Positions 27,118 through 38,429 of a DNA stretch of 64,000 nucleotides are shown piece by piece. The notes under the pieces were generated by a model that saw only the letters and a program-made list of their open reading frames with translations, ran no database searches and was not told the origin of the DNA. Source of the stretch: Chloroflexota bacterium (GTDB lineage Bacteria > Chloroflexota > FW602-bin22 > JACPRP01); the NCBI GenBank assembly GCA_016210495.1, contig JACQUC010000049.1:8923-72922 (forward strand). Reading direction: 5' to 3'. A program made the translations under genes and the position numbers. Positions within the stretch are counted from its first letter, which is position 1. Each line of letters begins with the position of its first letter.

Positions 27118-28362
27118 GTGCCCAATACACAACTTGGAATCTGCGATAGTTTGTGGTCATTTGTCCCGCACCGACTTCTGGTTCAAGTTTATGGCGCTTC
27201 GCTTGTTTTGCCTGGACTGTACAGGCATCAGCCCTGCGAGCAAAACGCCCTGTCACAAGTTGCAAGGCATCGTTCGACACTGAGGGTCCTGGTAGCAGTT
27301 CTCCTGGCTTTCCTGCCGGCGTCCATACTACGGACAGTTGATATTCCTAGTACCAGCGCCCGCTTCACCCGCACGCAGAGCGTCGCAGCAAACACGGTCA
27401 GCACTGCCACAATGAACCCACCGACAGGTTTGAGCGCCACGGGCGGTGGCTATATCACCCTCAACTGGACGGCGACGCTAGATACCTACGCTACCGGGCA
27501 CCGCTTGCTCCGCGGGTCCTCGACAGGCGGGCCATACTCCCAGATCGCCGAGGTCACTCCACGCACCACGGTAACCTACAACGACAACCCCACGGCGGGT
27601 AGCTACTATTACGTCGCTCGGGCATTTTACGCCAACTGGGAGAGCCTGAATACCAGCGAGGTTTCGGCTACGGTGACCATCCCGGGCGTCGCTTTCGGAG
27701 CCGCTTCCTCCGCCAACACCGGCGACGTCGCTCTAGCCAGTCTCGGTTTCAACCACACGACATCCGGTAGCAACCGTCTTCTGATAGTCGGGATATCCAT
27801 TCGCAATGATAGTGCGCAAAACGTCCGTGACGTCACCTACGCGGGAATCAACCTCAACCGAGTGGGGGCGGTGAATTTCGGGACCAATGAAAGGGTCGAG
27901 TTGTGGAAGCTGGTAGCCCCTGCCATTGGCCAGAACGCCGTCGCCATTACATTGTCGGCACCGGCGAGATTCGTCGCGGGGGCGGCCTCGTTTTCAGGAG
28001 TGAACCAGACGACGCCCCTGGGGACGTTTTTCTCCGCAAATGGGAACGGGCCGACGGCCTCGGTCACTGTAACGGGCGTCAACCAGGGCGAGCTAGTGAT
28101 CGACACGATGGGCAACAGGTATCTCGACACGACGGCTACGCTGCCGTGTCCGGTGCAATCGCAGCAGACCCAACGATGGGCTGGTAGGACGACAAGCGCC
28201 ACTGCCGATAGCAACACGCCTAGTCTCGGCAGTACCAGCCCTGGCCCCGTCGGCGGAGGCTCGGTTGTGGTGTCCTGGAACATCGAGCCAGGCGCAGGAT
28301 GCAGCGTCGGCACCATCAGCCGTGCGTGGGCTCAGGGGGCGGTGGCGATCAAGCCACAATAA
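27118..28362 (+). CDS. Secreted surface protein with SipW-like signal and Fn3 domain
   Basis: 414 residues from GTG 27118, with AAGGAGG before it. A hydrophobic stretch ([15 protein letters not shown]) is followed by [19 protein letters not shown], which resembles the post-cleavage motif of the camelysin two genes upstream. Then comes a fibronectin type III-like domain ([17 protein letters not shown] ... [10 protein letters not shown]) and a beta-rich C-terminal region rich in Thr, Ser and Gly. Probably exported through the neighbouring SipW and displayed outside. The exact function is unknown. Confidence 0.65.
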   Translation: MPNTQLGICDSLWSFVPHRLLVQVYGASLVLPGLYRHQPCEQNALSQVARHRSTLRVLVAVLLAFLPASILRTVDIPSTSARFTRTQSVAANTVSTATMNPPTGLSATGGGYITLNWTATLDTYATGHRLLRGSSTGGPYSQIAEVTPRTTVTYNDNPTAGSYYYVARAFYANWESLNTSEVSATVTIPGVAFGAASSANTGDVALASLGFNHTTSGSNRLLIVGISIRNDSAQNVRDVTYAGINLNRVGAVNFGTNERVELWKLVAPAIGQNAVAITLSAPARFVAGAASFSGVNQTTPLGTFFSANGNGPTASVTVTGVNQGELVIDTMGNRYLDTTATLPCPVQSQQTQRWAGRTTSATADSNTPSLGSTSPGPVGGGSVVVSWNIEPGAGCSVGTISRAWAQGAVAIKPQ

Positions 28363-28441
28363 AGGCCGAGATCCTCACCTCTTTGTGCCGATATGTCATC
28401 TTTGCAACGGCTTCTCCTGAGCGCGTTGCAGTCGTTGATTC

Positions 28442-28450
28442 TGATATAAT
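28442..28450 (+). promoter_or_regulatory. Extended -10 promoter for uvrBA
   Basis: TGATATAAT: a perfect TATAAT (28445-28450) with the TG of an extended -10 element. No good -35 at 17 bp, which extended -10 promoters can tolerate. It lies 53 bp before the uvrB start. No LexA-type box is obvious. Confidence 0.5.
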
Positions 28451-28502
28451 ACTCACCGGAGGGCCGGAGTGGAGTTTGAATGGGACTGATAGACGAGGGT
28501 TG

Positions 28503-30479
28503 ATGGGGTTGCCTGCCTTCAAGATCGTGTCGGATTTCCGCCCCACGGGAGATCAGCCGGAGGCCATCGAGAAACTGGTCGACGGCTTGAGCCGTGGGGA
28601 TAGATACCAAACGCTGCTCGGCGTCACCGGCTCCGGCAAGACGTTTACGATGGCCAATGTCATCGAGCGCGTCCACCGCCCGACGCTGGTGCTGGCGCAC
28701 AACAAGACGCTGGCAGCCCAGCTCTACGCCGAATTCAAGGAGTGCTTCCCCTACAACGCCGTCGAGTACTTCGTAAGCTACTATGACTATTACCAGCCCG
28801 AGGCCTACATTCCGAGAACAGACACGTACATCGAGAAGGACGCGATGATCAACGACGAGATCGATCGTCTCCGCCACGCCGCGACGCAGGCGCTTTTCAC
28901 GCGGCGCGACGTGATCATCGTAGCCTCAGTCTCCTGCATCTATAGTCTGGGCGAACCGGAGGAGTACAACCAGGTGGTCGTCAGCCTTCGCAAGGGCGAG
29001 ACGCGCAATCGGGACAAGGTGCTGCGCTTCCTGACCGATATACACTACGAGCGGAACGACGTGAACTTCGTGCGGGGCAAGTTCCGCGTGCGCGGTGATA
29101 CGTTGGAGATTCACCCGTCTTACGAAGAGCTGGCTATTCGTGTGGAGTTCTTTGGCGACGAGGTCGAGCGCATCGTGGAGATCGACCCGTTGACGGGCGA
29201 GATTCTGATCGAGCGAGACCAGGTCGATATCTACCCGGCCAAGCATTTCGTCACCACGCGCGAGCGGCTGGTCGAGGCCATCGCGGACATCCGCGTCGAG
29301 CTGGACGAGCGCCTCGCAGAACTGGAGTCTCAGGGCAATGTTTTGGAAGCCGCGCGGCTGAAACAGCGCACGCTATTTGACATCGAGATGCTGCAGGAAA
29401 CCGGCTATTGCGCCGGGGTCGAGAACTACTCGCGCCACCTGTCACGCCGTGCGCCGGGCAGCCAGCCCTGGACACTGCTGGACTACTTTCCGGACGATTT
29501 CCTGATCTTCGTCGACGAATCGCACATGTCGCTGCCGCAAGTTCGTGGCATGTACCACGGCGATCTGGCGCGCAAGAAGGTGCTGGTCGAATACGGCTTT
29601 CGACTGCCCTCGGCGCTGGACAACCGGCCGCTGCGGTTCTCGGAATTCGAGCGACACATCCGCCAGGCCGTATTCGTATCCGCCACACCCGGTCCTTACG
29701 AGTACGAGCACAGCCAGCAGGTGGTCGAGCAGCTAATACGCCCCACTGGCCTCATCGATCCCGGCATCGAGGTGAAGCCTACCAAGGGGCAGATCGACGA
29801 TCTCTTGCAGCAGATACATCAGCGCGTGACGCGCGGTGAGCGTGGTCTGGTGACCACGCTGACCAAGCGAATGGCAGAGGACCTCGCGGATTACCTCAGG
29901 GAAATGGGGATCAAGGTGCACTATCTTCACTCCGAGATCGAGACGTTGGAGCGCGTCGCGATTCTGCGCGACTTGCGGCTCGGCGTTTACGATGTGGTGG
30001 TTGGCATCAATCTCTTGCGCGAGGGATTGGACCTGCCGGAGGTCTCGCTGGTGGCAATCCTGGATGCAGACAAGGAGGGCTTTCTGCGATCGGAGGGCTC
30101 GCTTATCCAGACGATCGGCCGCGCGGCGCGTCACGTCGACGGCCAGGTGATTATGTACGCAGATACCGTGACGGACTCGATGAGAAAGGCCATCGAGGAG
30201 ACCTACCGTCGCCGAAAGGTGCAGCTTGTGCACAACGAGACGCACGGCATCACACCCGTCGGCATCAGAAAAGCGATCAAGGACATTACCGACCGGGTCA
30301 AAATGGTGGCCGAGTCGCGGCCCACCTACGAGGTAGGCACCGGGATCAGCAAGGCCGAGATCACGCGCCTCATCAAAGACCTGGAGAGCCAGATGAAGGC
30401 TGCAGCAAAGAACCTGGAGTTCGAGACGGCGGCCCTTATCCGAGACCAAATCATCGAGCTTAGAAGGAGCCTGGAATAG
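28503..30479 (+). CDS. uvrB: UvrB, excinuclease ABC subunit B
   Basis: Damage-verification helicase of nucleotide excision repair; it receives DNA from UvrA and recruits UvrC. Walker A is [14 protein letters not shown], the beta-hairpin region is [12 protein letters not shown], helicase motifs include [11 protein letters not shown] and QTIGRAARH, and the C-terminal UVR domain ends [18 protein letters not shown]. 658 residues from ATG 28503 ([21 protein letters not shown]), the conserved beginning of the family; the longer open frame from 28299 overlaps the previous gene and is not used. uvrA follows after 6 nt. Confidence 0.98.
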   Translation: MGLPAFKIVSDFRPTGDQPEAIEKLVDGLSRGDRYQTLLGVTGSGKTFTMANVIERVHRPTLVLAHNKTLAAQLYAEFKECFPYNAVEYFVSYYDYYQPEAYIPRTDTYIEKDAMINDEIDRLRHAATQALFTRRDVIIVASVSCIYSLGEPEEYNQVVVSLRKGETRNRDKVLRFLTDIHYERNDVNFVRGKFRVRGDTLEIHPSYEELAIRVEFFGDEVERIVEIDPLTGEILIERDQVDIYPAKHFVTTRERLVEAIADIRVELDERLAELESQGNVLEAARLKQRTLFDIEMLQETGYCAGVENYSRHLSRRAPGSQPWTLLDYFPDDFLIFVDESHMSLPQVRGMYHGDLARKKVLVEYGFRLPSALDNRPLRFSEFERHIRQAVFVSATPGPYEYEHSQQVVEQLIRPTGLIDPGIEVKPTKGQIDDLLQQIHQRVTRGERGLVTTLTKRMAEDLADYLREMGIKVHYLHSEIETLERVAILRDLRLGVYDVVVGINLLREGLDLPEVSLVAILDADKEGFLRSEGSLIQTIGRAARHVDGQVIMYADTVTDSMRKAIEETYRRRKVQLVHNETHGITPVGIRKAIKDITDRVKMVAESRPTYEVGTGISKAEITRLIKDLESQMKAAAKNLEFETAALIRDQIIELRRSLE

Positions 30480-30485
30480 GCACCC

Positions 30486-33356
30486 GTGCCTCACGATAAG
30501 ATAACCGTGCGCGGCGCGCGCGAGCATAACCTCAAGAACATCGACGTGGAGATCCCCCGCGATAGCCTGGTCGTCATCACCGGCCTCTCCGGCTCCGGCA
30601 AGTCCAGCCTGGCCTTCGACACCATCTACGCCGAGGGACAGCGCCGGTACGTGGAGTCGCTGTCGGCCTACGCGCGGCAGTTCCTGGGCCAGGTCGAGAA
30701 ACCAGATGTGGACTACATCGAGGGGCTCTCGCCGGCCATATCCATCGATCAGAAGGGCGTCAGCCACAACCCGCGCTCTACCGTGGGAACGGTCACGGAG
30801 ATCTACGACTACCTACGGCTTCTTTTCGCCCGAGTGGGTCACCCCCACTGCCCCAAATGCGGGCGCGAGATCAGCCAGCAAACCGTCGAGCAAATCGTCG
30901 ACGCCATCCTTTCGCTTCCCGAGGGCAAGCGCATCATGCTTATGGCTCCTATGGTCAGAGACCGCAAGGGCGAGCACCAGCAGATCTTCGAGGATGCGCG
31001 GCGCGCGGGCTACGTGCGCGTGAGAGTCGACGGCGTCATTCGCGAGCTAGGCGAGGAGTTCGATCTCGACAAGAACAAAAAGCACACCATCGAGGTCGTG
31101 GTGGACCGCCTGGTGGTGCGCAAGGCGCAGGATGGTGAGCAGTCGAGCCCGGATGCCGCGCGCATCGCCGACTCGACCGAGACGGCTCTGAAGCTGGGCT
31201 CCGGCGTGATGCTGGTGTCCGTCGTCGACGGCGAAGAGCTGCTGTTCTCGGAGCACTTCGCGTGCGTCCACTGTGGCATAAGCTTCGGAGAGATCGAGCC
31301 GCGGTCATTCTCATTCAACAGTCCTCACGGCGCGTGTCCGGCATGCACCGGCATTGGCACCAAGTTAGAAGTGGACCCCGAGCTCGTGATTCCCAACAAG
31401 AGCCTGACGTTGCGCGAGGGCGCCGTGCTGCCGTGGAGCCGATCTGGCTCGACCAGCCCGTACTTTCAACAGGTCATAGAGTCGGTGGCCGGCCACTACG
31501 GCTTCTCGATGACAGAGCCTGTGAAAGATCTGAATCCCGAGCATCTGAACATCTTGCTCTACGGATCAAAAAGCGAGTACATCACCCTGCGACACCGCGA
31601 CAAGTACGGCAGAATGCGGGAACACCGGACCAGGTTCGAGGGCATCGTCAACAACCTGCAACAGCGCTACAAGGAGACCGACTCTGAGTTCGTTCGTGCG
31701 GAGATCGAGCGGTTTATGTCCCATCGGCCCTGCCCTGCCTGCAAAGGCTCCAGGCTCAAGCCAGAAAGCCTCTCTGTGACTGTTGGCGACAAGTCAATAG
31801 TCGACGTCACGCGCATGGCCGTCGCCGACGCGGTGCGCTGGTTCGACGACATCGGGGCGAAGCTGACGGAGCGGGAAAGGGTCATCGCCCGCCAGATACT
31901 GAAGGAGATTCGCGCTCGTCTCCGGTTCCTGGTGGACGTTGGACTCGATTACCTGGCCCTGGACCGGTCCTCGGGCACTCTGTCGGGCGGCGAGTCGCAG
32001 CGCATTCGGCTCGCGACGCAGATCGGCAGCGGGCTGATGGGCGTTCTGTATATCCTCGATGAGCCGAGCATCGGACTTCACCAGCGTGACAACCGGCGTC
32101 TCATCGACACTCTGGAGCGACTGCGCGACATCGGCAACACTTTGCTGGTTGTGGAGCACGACGAGGAGACGATCCGCTCGGCTGATTTCGTCGTTGATAT
32201 GGGGCCGGGCGCCGGCGAACATGGCGGCGAGGTAGTGGTCGCAGGGCCATTGACTACCATAATCGACTGCCCGCATTCTGTTACTGGCCAGTACCTGCGG
32301 GGCGAAAGAAGGATAGAGGTCCCAAACGGGCGGCGAGACGGCAACGGCAAGTGTGTGGTCGTCAAGGGAGCTCGCGAGAACAATCTGAAGAGCATCGACG
32401 TTCGTGTTCCCCTGGGCCAGTTCGTGTGCGTCACCGGGGTATCGGGCTCTGGCAAAAGCACGCTGGTGAGTGACATTCTCTATCGGCGGCTATCGCAGGT
32501 GCTTTACCATTCGCGGGAGCGCCCCGGCGCCCACGACGCCATTCTAGGTCTCGATCAACTTGACAAAGTCATCGACATCGATCAGTCGCCTATTGGCCGG
32601 ACGCCGCGCTCCAACCCGGCCACTTATACGGGGCTCTTCACGCCTATCCGAGAGCTGTTCGCGGCCGTTCCTGAGGCGCGGGTGCGAGGTTACCAGCCGG
32701 GCAGGTTCTCGTTCAACGTGAAGGGTGGCCGTTGCGAAGCCTGCCAGGGGCAGGGGATCATCCAGATCGAGATGCAGTTCCTGCCAGACGTCTACGTGCC
32801 GTGCGAGGTGTGCAAGGGGAAACGCTACAATCGTGAGGCGCTGGAGATTCGGTCCAAGGGCAGAACCATCGCGGACGTGCTGGACATGACCGCGGAAGAG
32901 GCGCTCCCGTTCTTCGAGAACATTCCGACCGTGCGAGCCAAGCTGGAAACGCTGGACGACGTGGGCCTGGGCTACGTCAAGCTCGGGCAGCCCGCGACGA
33001 CGCTTTCGGGTGGTGAGGCGCAGCGGGTGAAGCTCTCGACCGAGCTTTCGCGCCGAGCCACCGGCAAAACCCTTTATATTCTCGACGAGCCTACCACCGG
33101 CCTGCACTTCGCCGACGTCGCGCGACTGCTGCAAGTGCTGCACCGGCTCGTGGACGCCGGCAACAGCGTGCTGGTGATCGAGCATCACCTGGATGTGATC
33201 AAGACCGCGGACTGGATTATCGACCTGGGTCCCGAGGGTGGCGACGCGGGCGGTTGGGTCGTCGCGGAGGGCACTCCGGAGGAACTTGTCGACATGCCCC
33301 ATTCGCACACAGGCAGGTTCTTGCGAAGAGTCCTGCCGGCGGTGAAGACGGCGTAG
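30486..33356 (+). CDS. uvrA: UvrA, excinuclease ABC subunit A
   Basis: Damage-recognition ATPase of nucleotide excision repair. 956 residues with two ABC modules: Walker [15 protein letters not shown] and [13 protein letters not shown], signatures [14 protein letters not shown] and [15 protein letters not shown]. Zinc-finger cysteine pairs are at CPKCG, CVHC/CPAC and CEACQGQG...CEVCKG. The start is GTG 30486 ([18 protein letters not shown]), six nt after uvrB. The 165 bp after the stop contain one hairpin and no gene. Confidence 0.98.
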   Translation: MPHDKITVRGAREHNLKNIDVEIPRDSLVVITGLSGSGKSSLAFDTIYAEGQRRYVESLSAYARQFLGQVEKPDVDYIEGLSPAISIDQKGVSHNPRSTVGTVTEIYDYLRLLFARVGHPHCPKCGREISQQTVEQIVDAILSLPEGKRIMLMAPMVRDRKGEHQQIFEDARRAGYVRVRVDGVIRELGEEFDLDKNKKHTIEVVVDRLVVRKAQDGEQSSPDAARIADSTETALKLGSGVMLVSVVDGEELLFSEHFACVHCGISFGEIEPRSFSFNSPHGACPACTGIGTKLEVDPELVIPNKSLTLREGAVLPWSRSGSTSPYFQQVIESVAGHYGFSMTEPVKDLNPEHLNILLYGSKSEYITLRHRDKYGRMREHRTRFEGIVNNLQQRYKETDSEFVRAEIERFMSHRPCPACKGSRLKPESLSVTVGDKSIVDVTRMAVADAVRWFDDIGAKLTERERVIARQILKEIRARLRFLVDVGLDYLALDRSSGTLSGGESQRIRLATQIGSGLMGVLYILDEPSIGLHQRDNRRLIDTLERLRDIGNTLLVVEHDEETIRSADFVVDMGPGAGEHGGEVVVAGPLTTIIDCPHSVTGQYLRGERRIEVPNGRRDGNGKCVVVKGARENNLKSIDVRVPLGQFVCVTGVSGSGKSTLVSDILYRRLSQVLYHSRERPGAHDAILGLDQLDKVIDIDQSPIGRTPRSNPATYTGLFTPIRELFAAVPEARVRGYQPGRFSFNVKGGRCEACQGQGIIQIEMQFLPDVYVPCEVCKGKRYNREALEIRSKGRTIADVLDMTAEEALPFFENIPTVRAKLETLDDVGLGYVKLGQPATTLSGGEAQRVKLSTELSRRATGKTLYILDEPTTGLHFADVARLLQVLHRLVDAGNSVLVIEHHLDVIKTADWIIDLGPEGGDAGGWVVAEGTPEELVDMPHSHTGRFLRRVLPAVKTA

Positions 33357-33418
33357 GCGCTGTACCCAATCCAGACAGCTTGCGCAGGGTGACGTGCTTG
33401 GCAGACTTGGGAGTCCTT

Positions 33419-33445
33419 CGGCGCCCCGATAGATCGGGGTCGCCG
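33419..33445. repeat. Hairpin repeat after uvrA
   Basis: CGGCGCCCCGAT pairs with ATCGGGGTCGCCG across a 2-nt spacer, with one bulged base. It lies between convergent uvrA and the histidine kinase gene, so it could limit read-through on both strands, but no T-tract is present. Confidence 0.4.
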
Positions 33446-33520
33446 TCAACCCGGTTGGCAGGCATCATTGCTGGAGCGTTGCAACGGCACTAGGCCAGGC
33501 ACAGCCTGTAGCCGCAACCT

Positions 33521-35269
33521 TCATGGTTCGCGAATCCTCTGGCCCGACAGTGGCAGCGCGAAATAGAACGTGCTGCCCTTACTCTCCTCGCTCTCGAACC
33601 ATATCCGACCGCTATGACGCTCCACGATCTGCTTGGCAATGTACAGGCCCAGGCCGAGCCCTCCATAGCCCGCTATGGCGGGATAAATCTGATAAAAAGG
33701 CTCGAAGAGACGCGGTTGCAGGCCGCGGGGAATTCCCAGCCCGTAATCTCTGACGGACACGACCGCTTCTTCGTTTCGCCACACTCTGGTCTCTACGTTG
33801 CCGCCGGCGGGGCTGTAGCGGACGGCGTTGTCGATCAGGTTGGTCAGGACGACGGCAACACGCTCGCGGTCGGCCTCTACGATAACCGGAGGCTGCGCCG
33901 TCACGAGCAGCCTGTGTTTCTCCGTCAGCCGCTGGATCCTGTCGGACACTTCCTCGGCTAGCGCCACCAGGTCGAACCTCTGTTTCCGGAACTCCAGTCG
34001 TCCGGCCTGGATCTGCGAGACGTCCAGCATATCCTGGACCAGTTCGGCCATTCTGTCGACCTGTCGCACGATCGTCTCTAGGGCCTTGCGCTTGCCTTCG
34101 TCGTCCTCCCTCGTCATAAGCCACTGGGAGTATCCCTTGACGATAGTGAGGGGTGTCCGAAGCTCGTGGGAGGCGACCGTCAAAAATTCCTCCCGAAGGC
34201 GCAGTGCCTTCTGGACCTCATCGGCCATATAGTTGAAGGCGTCCCCAAGCCGCTCTAGCTCATCGCCGGTTCGAATGCTGACACGCTGGCTCATGTCGCC
34301 CTTGCCCAGGGCCATGGCGTGAGCGGCGAGCCGCCGGACTGGCCTCGCCAGATATGCCGAGACGACGAGCGCTACCAGCAGGGTCAAAATGACGACCACG
34401 GCGTAACCGGCCAGCTTTACCAGCATATCCCGCTGGAGCGGCGCGAAGGCCACATCCCTCGGGACAGAGACCCCCACCACCCAGTGATATCTCGGCGTGT
34501 GCGTGGTGACCACCAGTCTTTCGCCGCCAAATGCGCCCTCTGTGCTGGCGGAGCGGAACGGCTCTTGCCTGATAGCCGACTGGATCGGGGGATAGCTTGA
34601 AAGGTCTCGTTCCTCCCAAGAGAGCTCGGGCCTACGCGTATGGAAGGCCAGTCTGCCGGTGGGATCAGCTAGGAAGATAGCCTGGCCCGGATCGAGGCCG
34701 ACGCTTGCCAGGCGCTCTGGTAGGCCGGAGGTATCCTGTGCAACGATTACAACCCCGACGGGTCCGCCGCCTTCGCCGCGAACGGGCACCGCCGCCACTG
34801 TAATGTGCCTCCCCGTTGCCCGGGAAACGAGCACGCCGGATATGAACGGGCCGTTGGTGGCCATCACCCTCTGAAAGTACTCGCGGTCGGCTCCCGAGGG
34901 CCGAACCCCGGGGAATGTCACAAAAGAGCCCACGCTCTCACCTTTGGCGTCCAAGACGGCGATATCGTCGTATTTCGCATACAATGGAGCAAGTCGCTTC
35001 AGATACGGATCCACGCGATTGAGGTCAAGCGTGCTGACGATCGGGTTGACGGCAAATGCCCAGGCGACGTCGATTTGCGCGTCGAACGTGTCGTCCACAA
35101 GCGCGGCGACGGCCTGTGCGGTCTGCATCTGGCTGTCGAGGATCGTGTCGGTTCGGAGCGCGAAGTCCGTTTCGAAGTCATAAATGAGCGTGGCCAACAG
35201 AGGTAGAATCACCAGCGCCGCGGCCAGAAGTAGCTTCACACGCAAACTTAGCTTGGGCAACTCTATCAC
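33521..35269 (-). CDS. Sensor histidine kinase (dCACHE-HAMP-HisKA-HATPase)
   Basis: 582 residues. An N-terminal membrane helix (LLLAAALVILPLLATLIY) is followed by an extracellular dCACHE-like sensor (30-275), a second helix (LAGYAVVVILTLLVALVVSAYL), HAMP, HisKA with the phospho-acceptor His368 in ASHELRTPLT, and HATPase_c with NLIDNAVRYSP, DYGLGIP and GLGLGLYI. It would sense an external small molecule and phosphorylate a response regulator. No regulator gene is adjacent, so it is an orphan kinase in this window. The ABC binding-protein/permease genes lie upstream on the same strand. Confidence 0.93.
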   Translation of the reverse strand: MIELPKLSLRVKLLLAAALVILPLLATLIYDFETDFALRTDTILDSQMQTAQAVAALVDDTFDAQIDVAWAFAVNPIVSTLDLNRVDPYLKRLAPLYAKYDDIAVLDAKGESVGSFVTFPGVRPSGADREYFQRVMATNGPFISGVLVSRATGRHITVAAVPVRGEGGGPVGVVIVAQDTSGLPERLASVGLDPGQAIFLADPTGRLAFHTRRPELSWEERDLSSYPPIQSAIRQEPFRSASTEGAFGGERLVVTTHTPRYHWVVGVSVPRDVAFAPLQRDMLVKLAGYAVVVILTLLVALVVSAYLARPVRRLAAHAMALGKGDMSQRVSIRTGDELERLGDAFNYMADEVQKALRLREEFLTVASHELRTPLTIVKGYSQWLMTREDDEGKRKALETIVRQVDRMAELVQDMLDVSQIQAGRLEFRKQRFDLVALAEEVSDRIQRLTEKHRLLVTAQPPVIVEADRERVAVVLTNLIDNAVRYSPAGGNVETRVWRNEEAVVSVRDYGLGIPRGLQPRLFEPFYQIYPAIAGYGGLGLGLYIAKQIVERHSGRIWFESEESKGSTFYFALPLSGQRIREP

Positions 35270-35428
35270 TCGCCAGTCCAGCGGTTAGCCGCCAACGGCC
35301 AGCTTTCAGTCTTCCATCGCGTGAGACCCGTCACAACCCCAGGCCAGACGCTACCTGTCCTCCAGCCCACGCCACCGTGCACCAGAATCTCACCGCCGAT
35401 TACAGGCCGCCCTACTCTTTCCCCACAA

Positions 35429-35437
35429 ATTATACCA
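35429..35437 (-). promoter_or_regulatory. Extended -10 promoter for the histidine kinase gene
   Basis: On the minus strand this reads TTGGTATAAT, a TATAAT with TGG before it. The -35 region is weak. It lies 160 bp upstream of the kinase start, inside the 280-bp gap after the permease gene. Confidence 0.35.
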
Positions 35438-35485
35438 AGGTCAGCGGCCCGCCGCCAGAGCAAAGAAAGTCAGCATGCGAGGCGG

Positions 35486-35509
35486 GGGCGGTTCGCGAAC
35501 CGTCCCTAC
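35486..35509. repeat. 24-nt palindromic repeat (GTAGGGACG variant)
   Basis: GGGCGGTTCGCGAACCGTCCCTAC; reverse complement begins GTAGGGACGG. The core GGTTCGCGAACC is a perfect palindrome. It lies in the permease/kinase gap. Confidence 0.55.
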
Positions 35510-35547
35510 CAGTTCAGCGTCGGACAAATCGCGGGCATTCCCTGATG

Positions 35548-37206
35548 CTAATCCGTCCTCGCTCTTAGGCCATAGCGGCGGGTTAGCCAGTGATAGCTGA
35601 GGGCGAAGGGCACCAGCACGAGCGTGTTGATCAGAAGCAGGGCGTGCACCGCGTTGCCCGCCGATTCTCCCCACATCTGGAAGATCATAACTGGCACCAC
35701 CACAGTGGAGGGCGTGTATACGACGATGGCCATCGATACCACGCGGAAAACGAGCATAAAGATGTATATCGCCGCGCCCAGGGCAGCGGGCAAAAGCAGC
35801 GGGATGAGTATCCCCCGGAACGCCGCCCACCAGGTGGCGCCAGACATATAGGCCGATTCCTCCAGCTCCTTGTGGATCTGGCCAAGAGCAGGGGACATAA
35901 ACCTCATGGCTATGGGCAGGAAACTGGTGGCATAGCCGATCAAGATGATCCACAAGGTCCCGTAAACCGGGATGGGCAGCGTGAGGTAGATCCATACCAG
36001 CCCGACCCCCATAATGACGCCGGGAATGGTCATAGGAAGGAATGCCAACAAATCCAGCAGCCATCTGCCACGCATTTTGGTGCGGAGGACGATCCAGGCC
36101 ACTATGGAGGCCAGCGAAACGCACACCGCGGCGGTGCCGGCTGCCACCGCAAACGAGTTCTGGAAGGCCGAAAACACTTTTGGTGAGCTGATAACAGTTT
36201 GGAAGTTCTTCGTCGTGAGCTGAGCCAAAGCCTCGCCCGACGGCCTCATGGAATACGGCAACAATGCGTTCCACACCAGGGTTACGAGCGGCAGCAAGCC
36301 GAGGATAACGATAAACAGTATCAAATACGAGTCGGCCAGGAACTGGTAGCGGCCCAGTTTGATCGTATCGCCCTTAAATCCCTTGCCGGTGACGCTGGCA
36401 AACCTGTAGGTTTGGCTGGTGATCCGGGAGTAATAATAGATGCCAACAAATGACGCCGCCATTAGCGCCAGCGAATAGGCACTGGCTACGCCATAGCTCC
36501 TCTCAACGGTAACGATAGTAAATATTTTGGAAACCATGAGGTCGATTCCCTGGGGTACGCCTATCAAGACAGGCGTCTCGAAGGACTCCAGGCTGCGGAC
36601 AATCCGGAAGATCATAACGGAAAGTACTGCCGGTAGCATTATGGGCAAGGTCACCCTCCGGAGCGTCGTCCATACACTGGCGCCGCTCATGGTCGAGGCC
36701 TCCTCCAGCGACCGGTCCATCGAGCTCAGCACGGCGGCCATCAAAAGATAGGCGAAAGGCGCGCCGATAAGGGCTTCAACCCAGATCATCCCCGGCAGCG
36801 AATAGATACTCAGCGGTCCCACCGGAAGCTGGAAGAGCGACGCGAGCCACGAATTGATCAGGCCCGACTTGGGCGCCAGGAGCGAGATCCAGACCACGCA
36901 AGTAAAGAGGCTGGGCATCGTCAAAGAAATGAGATTCAACGCCGACACCAGGCTCTTCAGCCGAGTTGCCGTCCGTTCCGTGATCCACGCTGCCGTGCCG
37001 CCCAGCAACAGCGCCAAGAAAGCGCCACTGAGGGCAAAGATGAAGGTGCGCCCCACAAGGGGCAACAGGGTGGCATCCCCAAAAACCCTGGTAACGTTGG
37101 CCAACGTAAGATCGAAACTGCCGATATCCTGCACAAAGGCGCCATAGACCAGGAACAATATCGGCAGTACTGTGAGGTAGACCAGGATTACGATGGGGAA
37201 TTGCAT
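35548..37206 (-). CDS. ABC transporter permease, two fused BPD_transp_1 domains (FbpB/thiamine-iron-like)
   Basis: 552 residues with about 12 transmembrane helices. Two EAA-type cytoplasmic loops are visible: EEASTMSGASVWTTLRRVTLP in the first half and EESAYMSGATWWAAFRGILIP in the second. This matches the fused permeases of ferric iron/thiamine/polyamine-type importers. It begins 5 nt after the binding-protein gene, so they form one unit. No ATP-binding subunit gene is present next to it; the system would have to share an ATPase encoded elsewhere. The substrate is not readable from the sequence. Confidence 0.9.
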   Translation of the reverse strand: MQFPIVILVYLTVLPILFLVYGAFVQDIGSFDLTLANVTRVFGDATLLPLVGRTFIFALSGAFLALLLGGTAAWITERTATRLKSLVSALNLISLTMPSLFTCVVWISLLAPKSGLINSWLASLFQLPVGPLSIYSLPGMIWVEALIGAPFAYLLMAAVLSSMDRSLEEASTMSGASVWTTLRRVTLPIMLPAVLSVMIFRIVRSLESFETPVLIGVPQGIDLMVSKIFTIVTVERSYGVASAYSLALMAASFVGIYYYSRITSQTYRFASVTGKGFKGDTIKLGRYQFLADSYLILFIVILGLLPLVTLVWNALLPYSMRPSGEALAQLTTKNFQTVISSPKVFSAFQNSFAVAAGTAAVCVSLASIVAWIVLRTKMRGRWLLDLLAFLPMTIPGVIMGVGLVWIYLTLPIPVYGTLWIILIGYATSFLPIAMRFMSPALGQIHKELEESAYMSGATWWAAFRGILIPLLLPAALGAAIYIFMLVFRVVSMAIVVYTPSTVVVPVMIFQMWGESAGNAVHALLLINTLVLVPFALSYHWLTRRYGLRARTD

Positions 37207-37211
37207 ACGGC

Positions 37212-38384
37212 CTATTTCTTCATGACGAGTTTTTCATACAGCTCCATCCATCCCCGCAGCTTAGGGGTGTCGGAAGTGGACTGGATGTGCAGCCTGGACG
37301 GCGGAGGCAATTTGACCCCCGCTTTCACGCCCTTATCCAGCTCGTCCTGCGCGATTGAGCCCGAGACATCGGCGACCATCTGTTGACCCTCGGGGCTCAG
37401 CACGAAATCGAGAAAAAGCATAGCCGCGTGTGGGCGCTGAGCGAGCTTAAAGATGCCAACGGAATCGGGGCTCAGTGTCGTGGGGTCAAGGGCCACCCAA
37501 CCGACAGGGTCACCGTTCTTGACGCTGAAGAGCGCCCTGTTGATGCTCTGCATATTCAGGTCATACTCGCCCGCAAGCAGGCTGTTTCTGCCTTGGTCCG
37601 GCTGGCCGAAGAAATAGGGCTTCTGATCAGCCAGCTTCGTGAGGAGGTCCCTGGCGGGTTGTTCTCCGAGCTTGTCGAGTAAGGCACCTACCCACCTGCC
37701 GGGGAAACTATTGGGTGGGGCGAACAAGCCGACATTCTGCTTCCATCGGGGGAGCAGCAGGTCTTCTACCCTCTGCGGCACATCGGCTGCCGTGACCCGC
37801 TGCGTGCTGTAAGTGAAGACGATACCGGTCATATCCAGATTGGCGGTATTGGGCGAGGTCTGGAACTTGCCGTAAGGGGTATTGAACTTGATCGTCACAT
37901 CTTTGAGGTCGTTCTGCACGAAAACATTCGACTTGATCACATCACCACTCAAGCGTCCGGCCTTGGCTTCGGCCAGCGCCCGCTGTGTCAAATCCTCGGC
38001 GCGCGTCATGAACACTTCCATTTTTACGAAAGGGTATCTTTCCATAAACTTGCCCGCGATGGGCTCGAAGCCTGTGGAGGTGGTGTACACGGTCACCGTA
38101 CCCTCTCGGCGGGCACCCTCCTCCAGTATCCGCTGCCGCTCCGGCCCGAGAGGCAGAGCCGCCACCTCGACGGCGGTAAGCGGCTTCGTCGGCTGTGCGG
38201 GCGCCTGGGCGGCAGGGGACGCCTTCGCAGCGGGAGCCGCCTGGGTGGGTGCGGCGGCAGGCTTGGCCGCCGCGGGCTGGGTAGGGGCGCTTTGCGGCGC
38301 CGGGGTGCCGCCGCCGGCACAGGCCATAAGGATGAAGCTGACGAGGACCACGCCAACCGTGCAAAGCATCCGTTTCATCGACAT
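37212..38384 (-). CDS. Extracellular solute-binding lipoprotein (FbpA-like family 1)
   Basis: 390 residues. Lipoprotein signal with lipobox LMAC (Cys22), then a Pro/Ala-rich linker (about residues 28-70) that would hold the domain off the membrane. The binding fold has the motifs ILEEGARREGTVTVYTTSTG and LAQRPHAAMLFLDFVLSPEGQQ, typical of periplasmic binding proteins of the iron/polyamine/thiamine type. It delivers a ligand to the permease just downstream. It may belong to the transcription unit of the Grd-like genes upstream, but a 150-bp gap filled by a dispersed repeat separates them. Confidence 0.9.
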   Translation of the reverse strand: MSMKRMLCTVGVVLVSFILMACAGGGTPAPQSAPTQPAAAKPAAAPTQAAPAAKASPAAQAPAQPTKPLTAVEVAALPLGPERQRILEEGARREGTVTVYTTSTGFEPIAGKFMERYPFVKMEVFMTRAEDLTQRALAEAKAGRLSGDVIKSNVFVQNDLKDVTIKFNTPYGKFQTSPNTANLDMTGIVFTYSTQRVTAADVPQRVEDLLLPRWKQNVGLFAPPNSFPGRWVGALLDKLGEQPARDLLTKLADQKPYFFGQPDQGRNSLLAGEYDLNMQSINRALFSVKNGDPVGWVALDPTTLSPDSVGIFKLAQRPHAAMLFLDFVLSPEGQQMVADVSGSIAQDELDKGVKAGVKLPPPSRLHIQSTSDTPKLRGWMELYEKLVMKK

Positions 38385-38429
38385 ACTCCTTATTTTTGTT
38401 ACTTCTCTATGCCCCTCGGGGCGCCAGCA

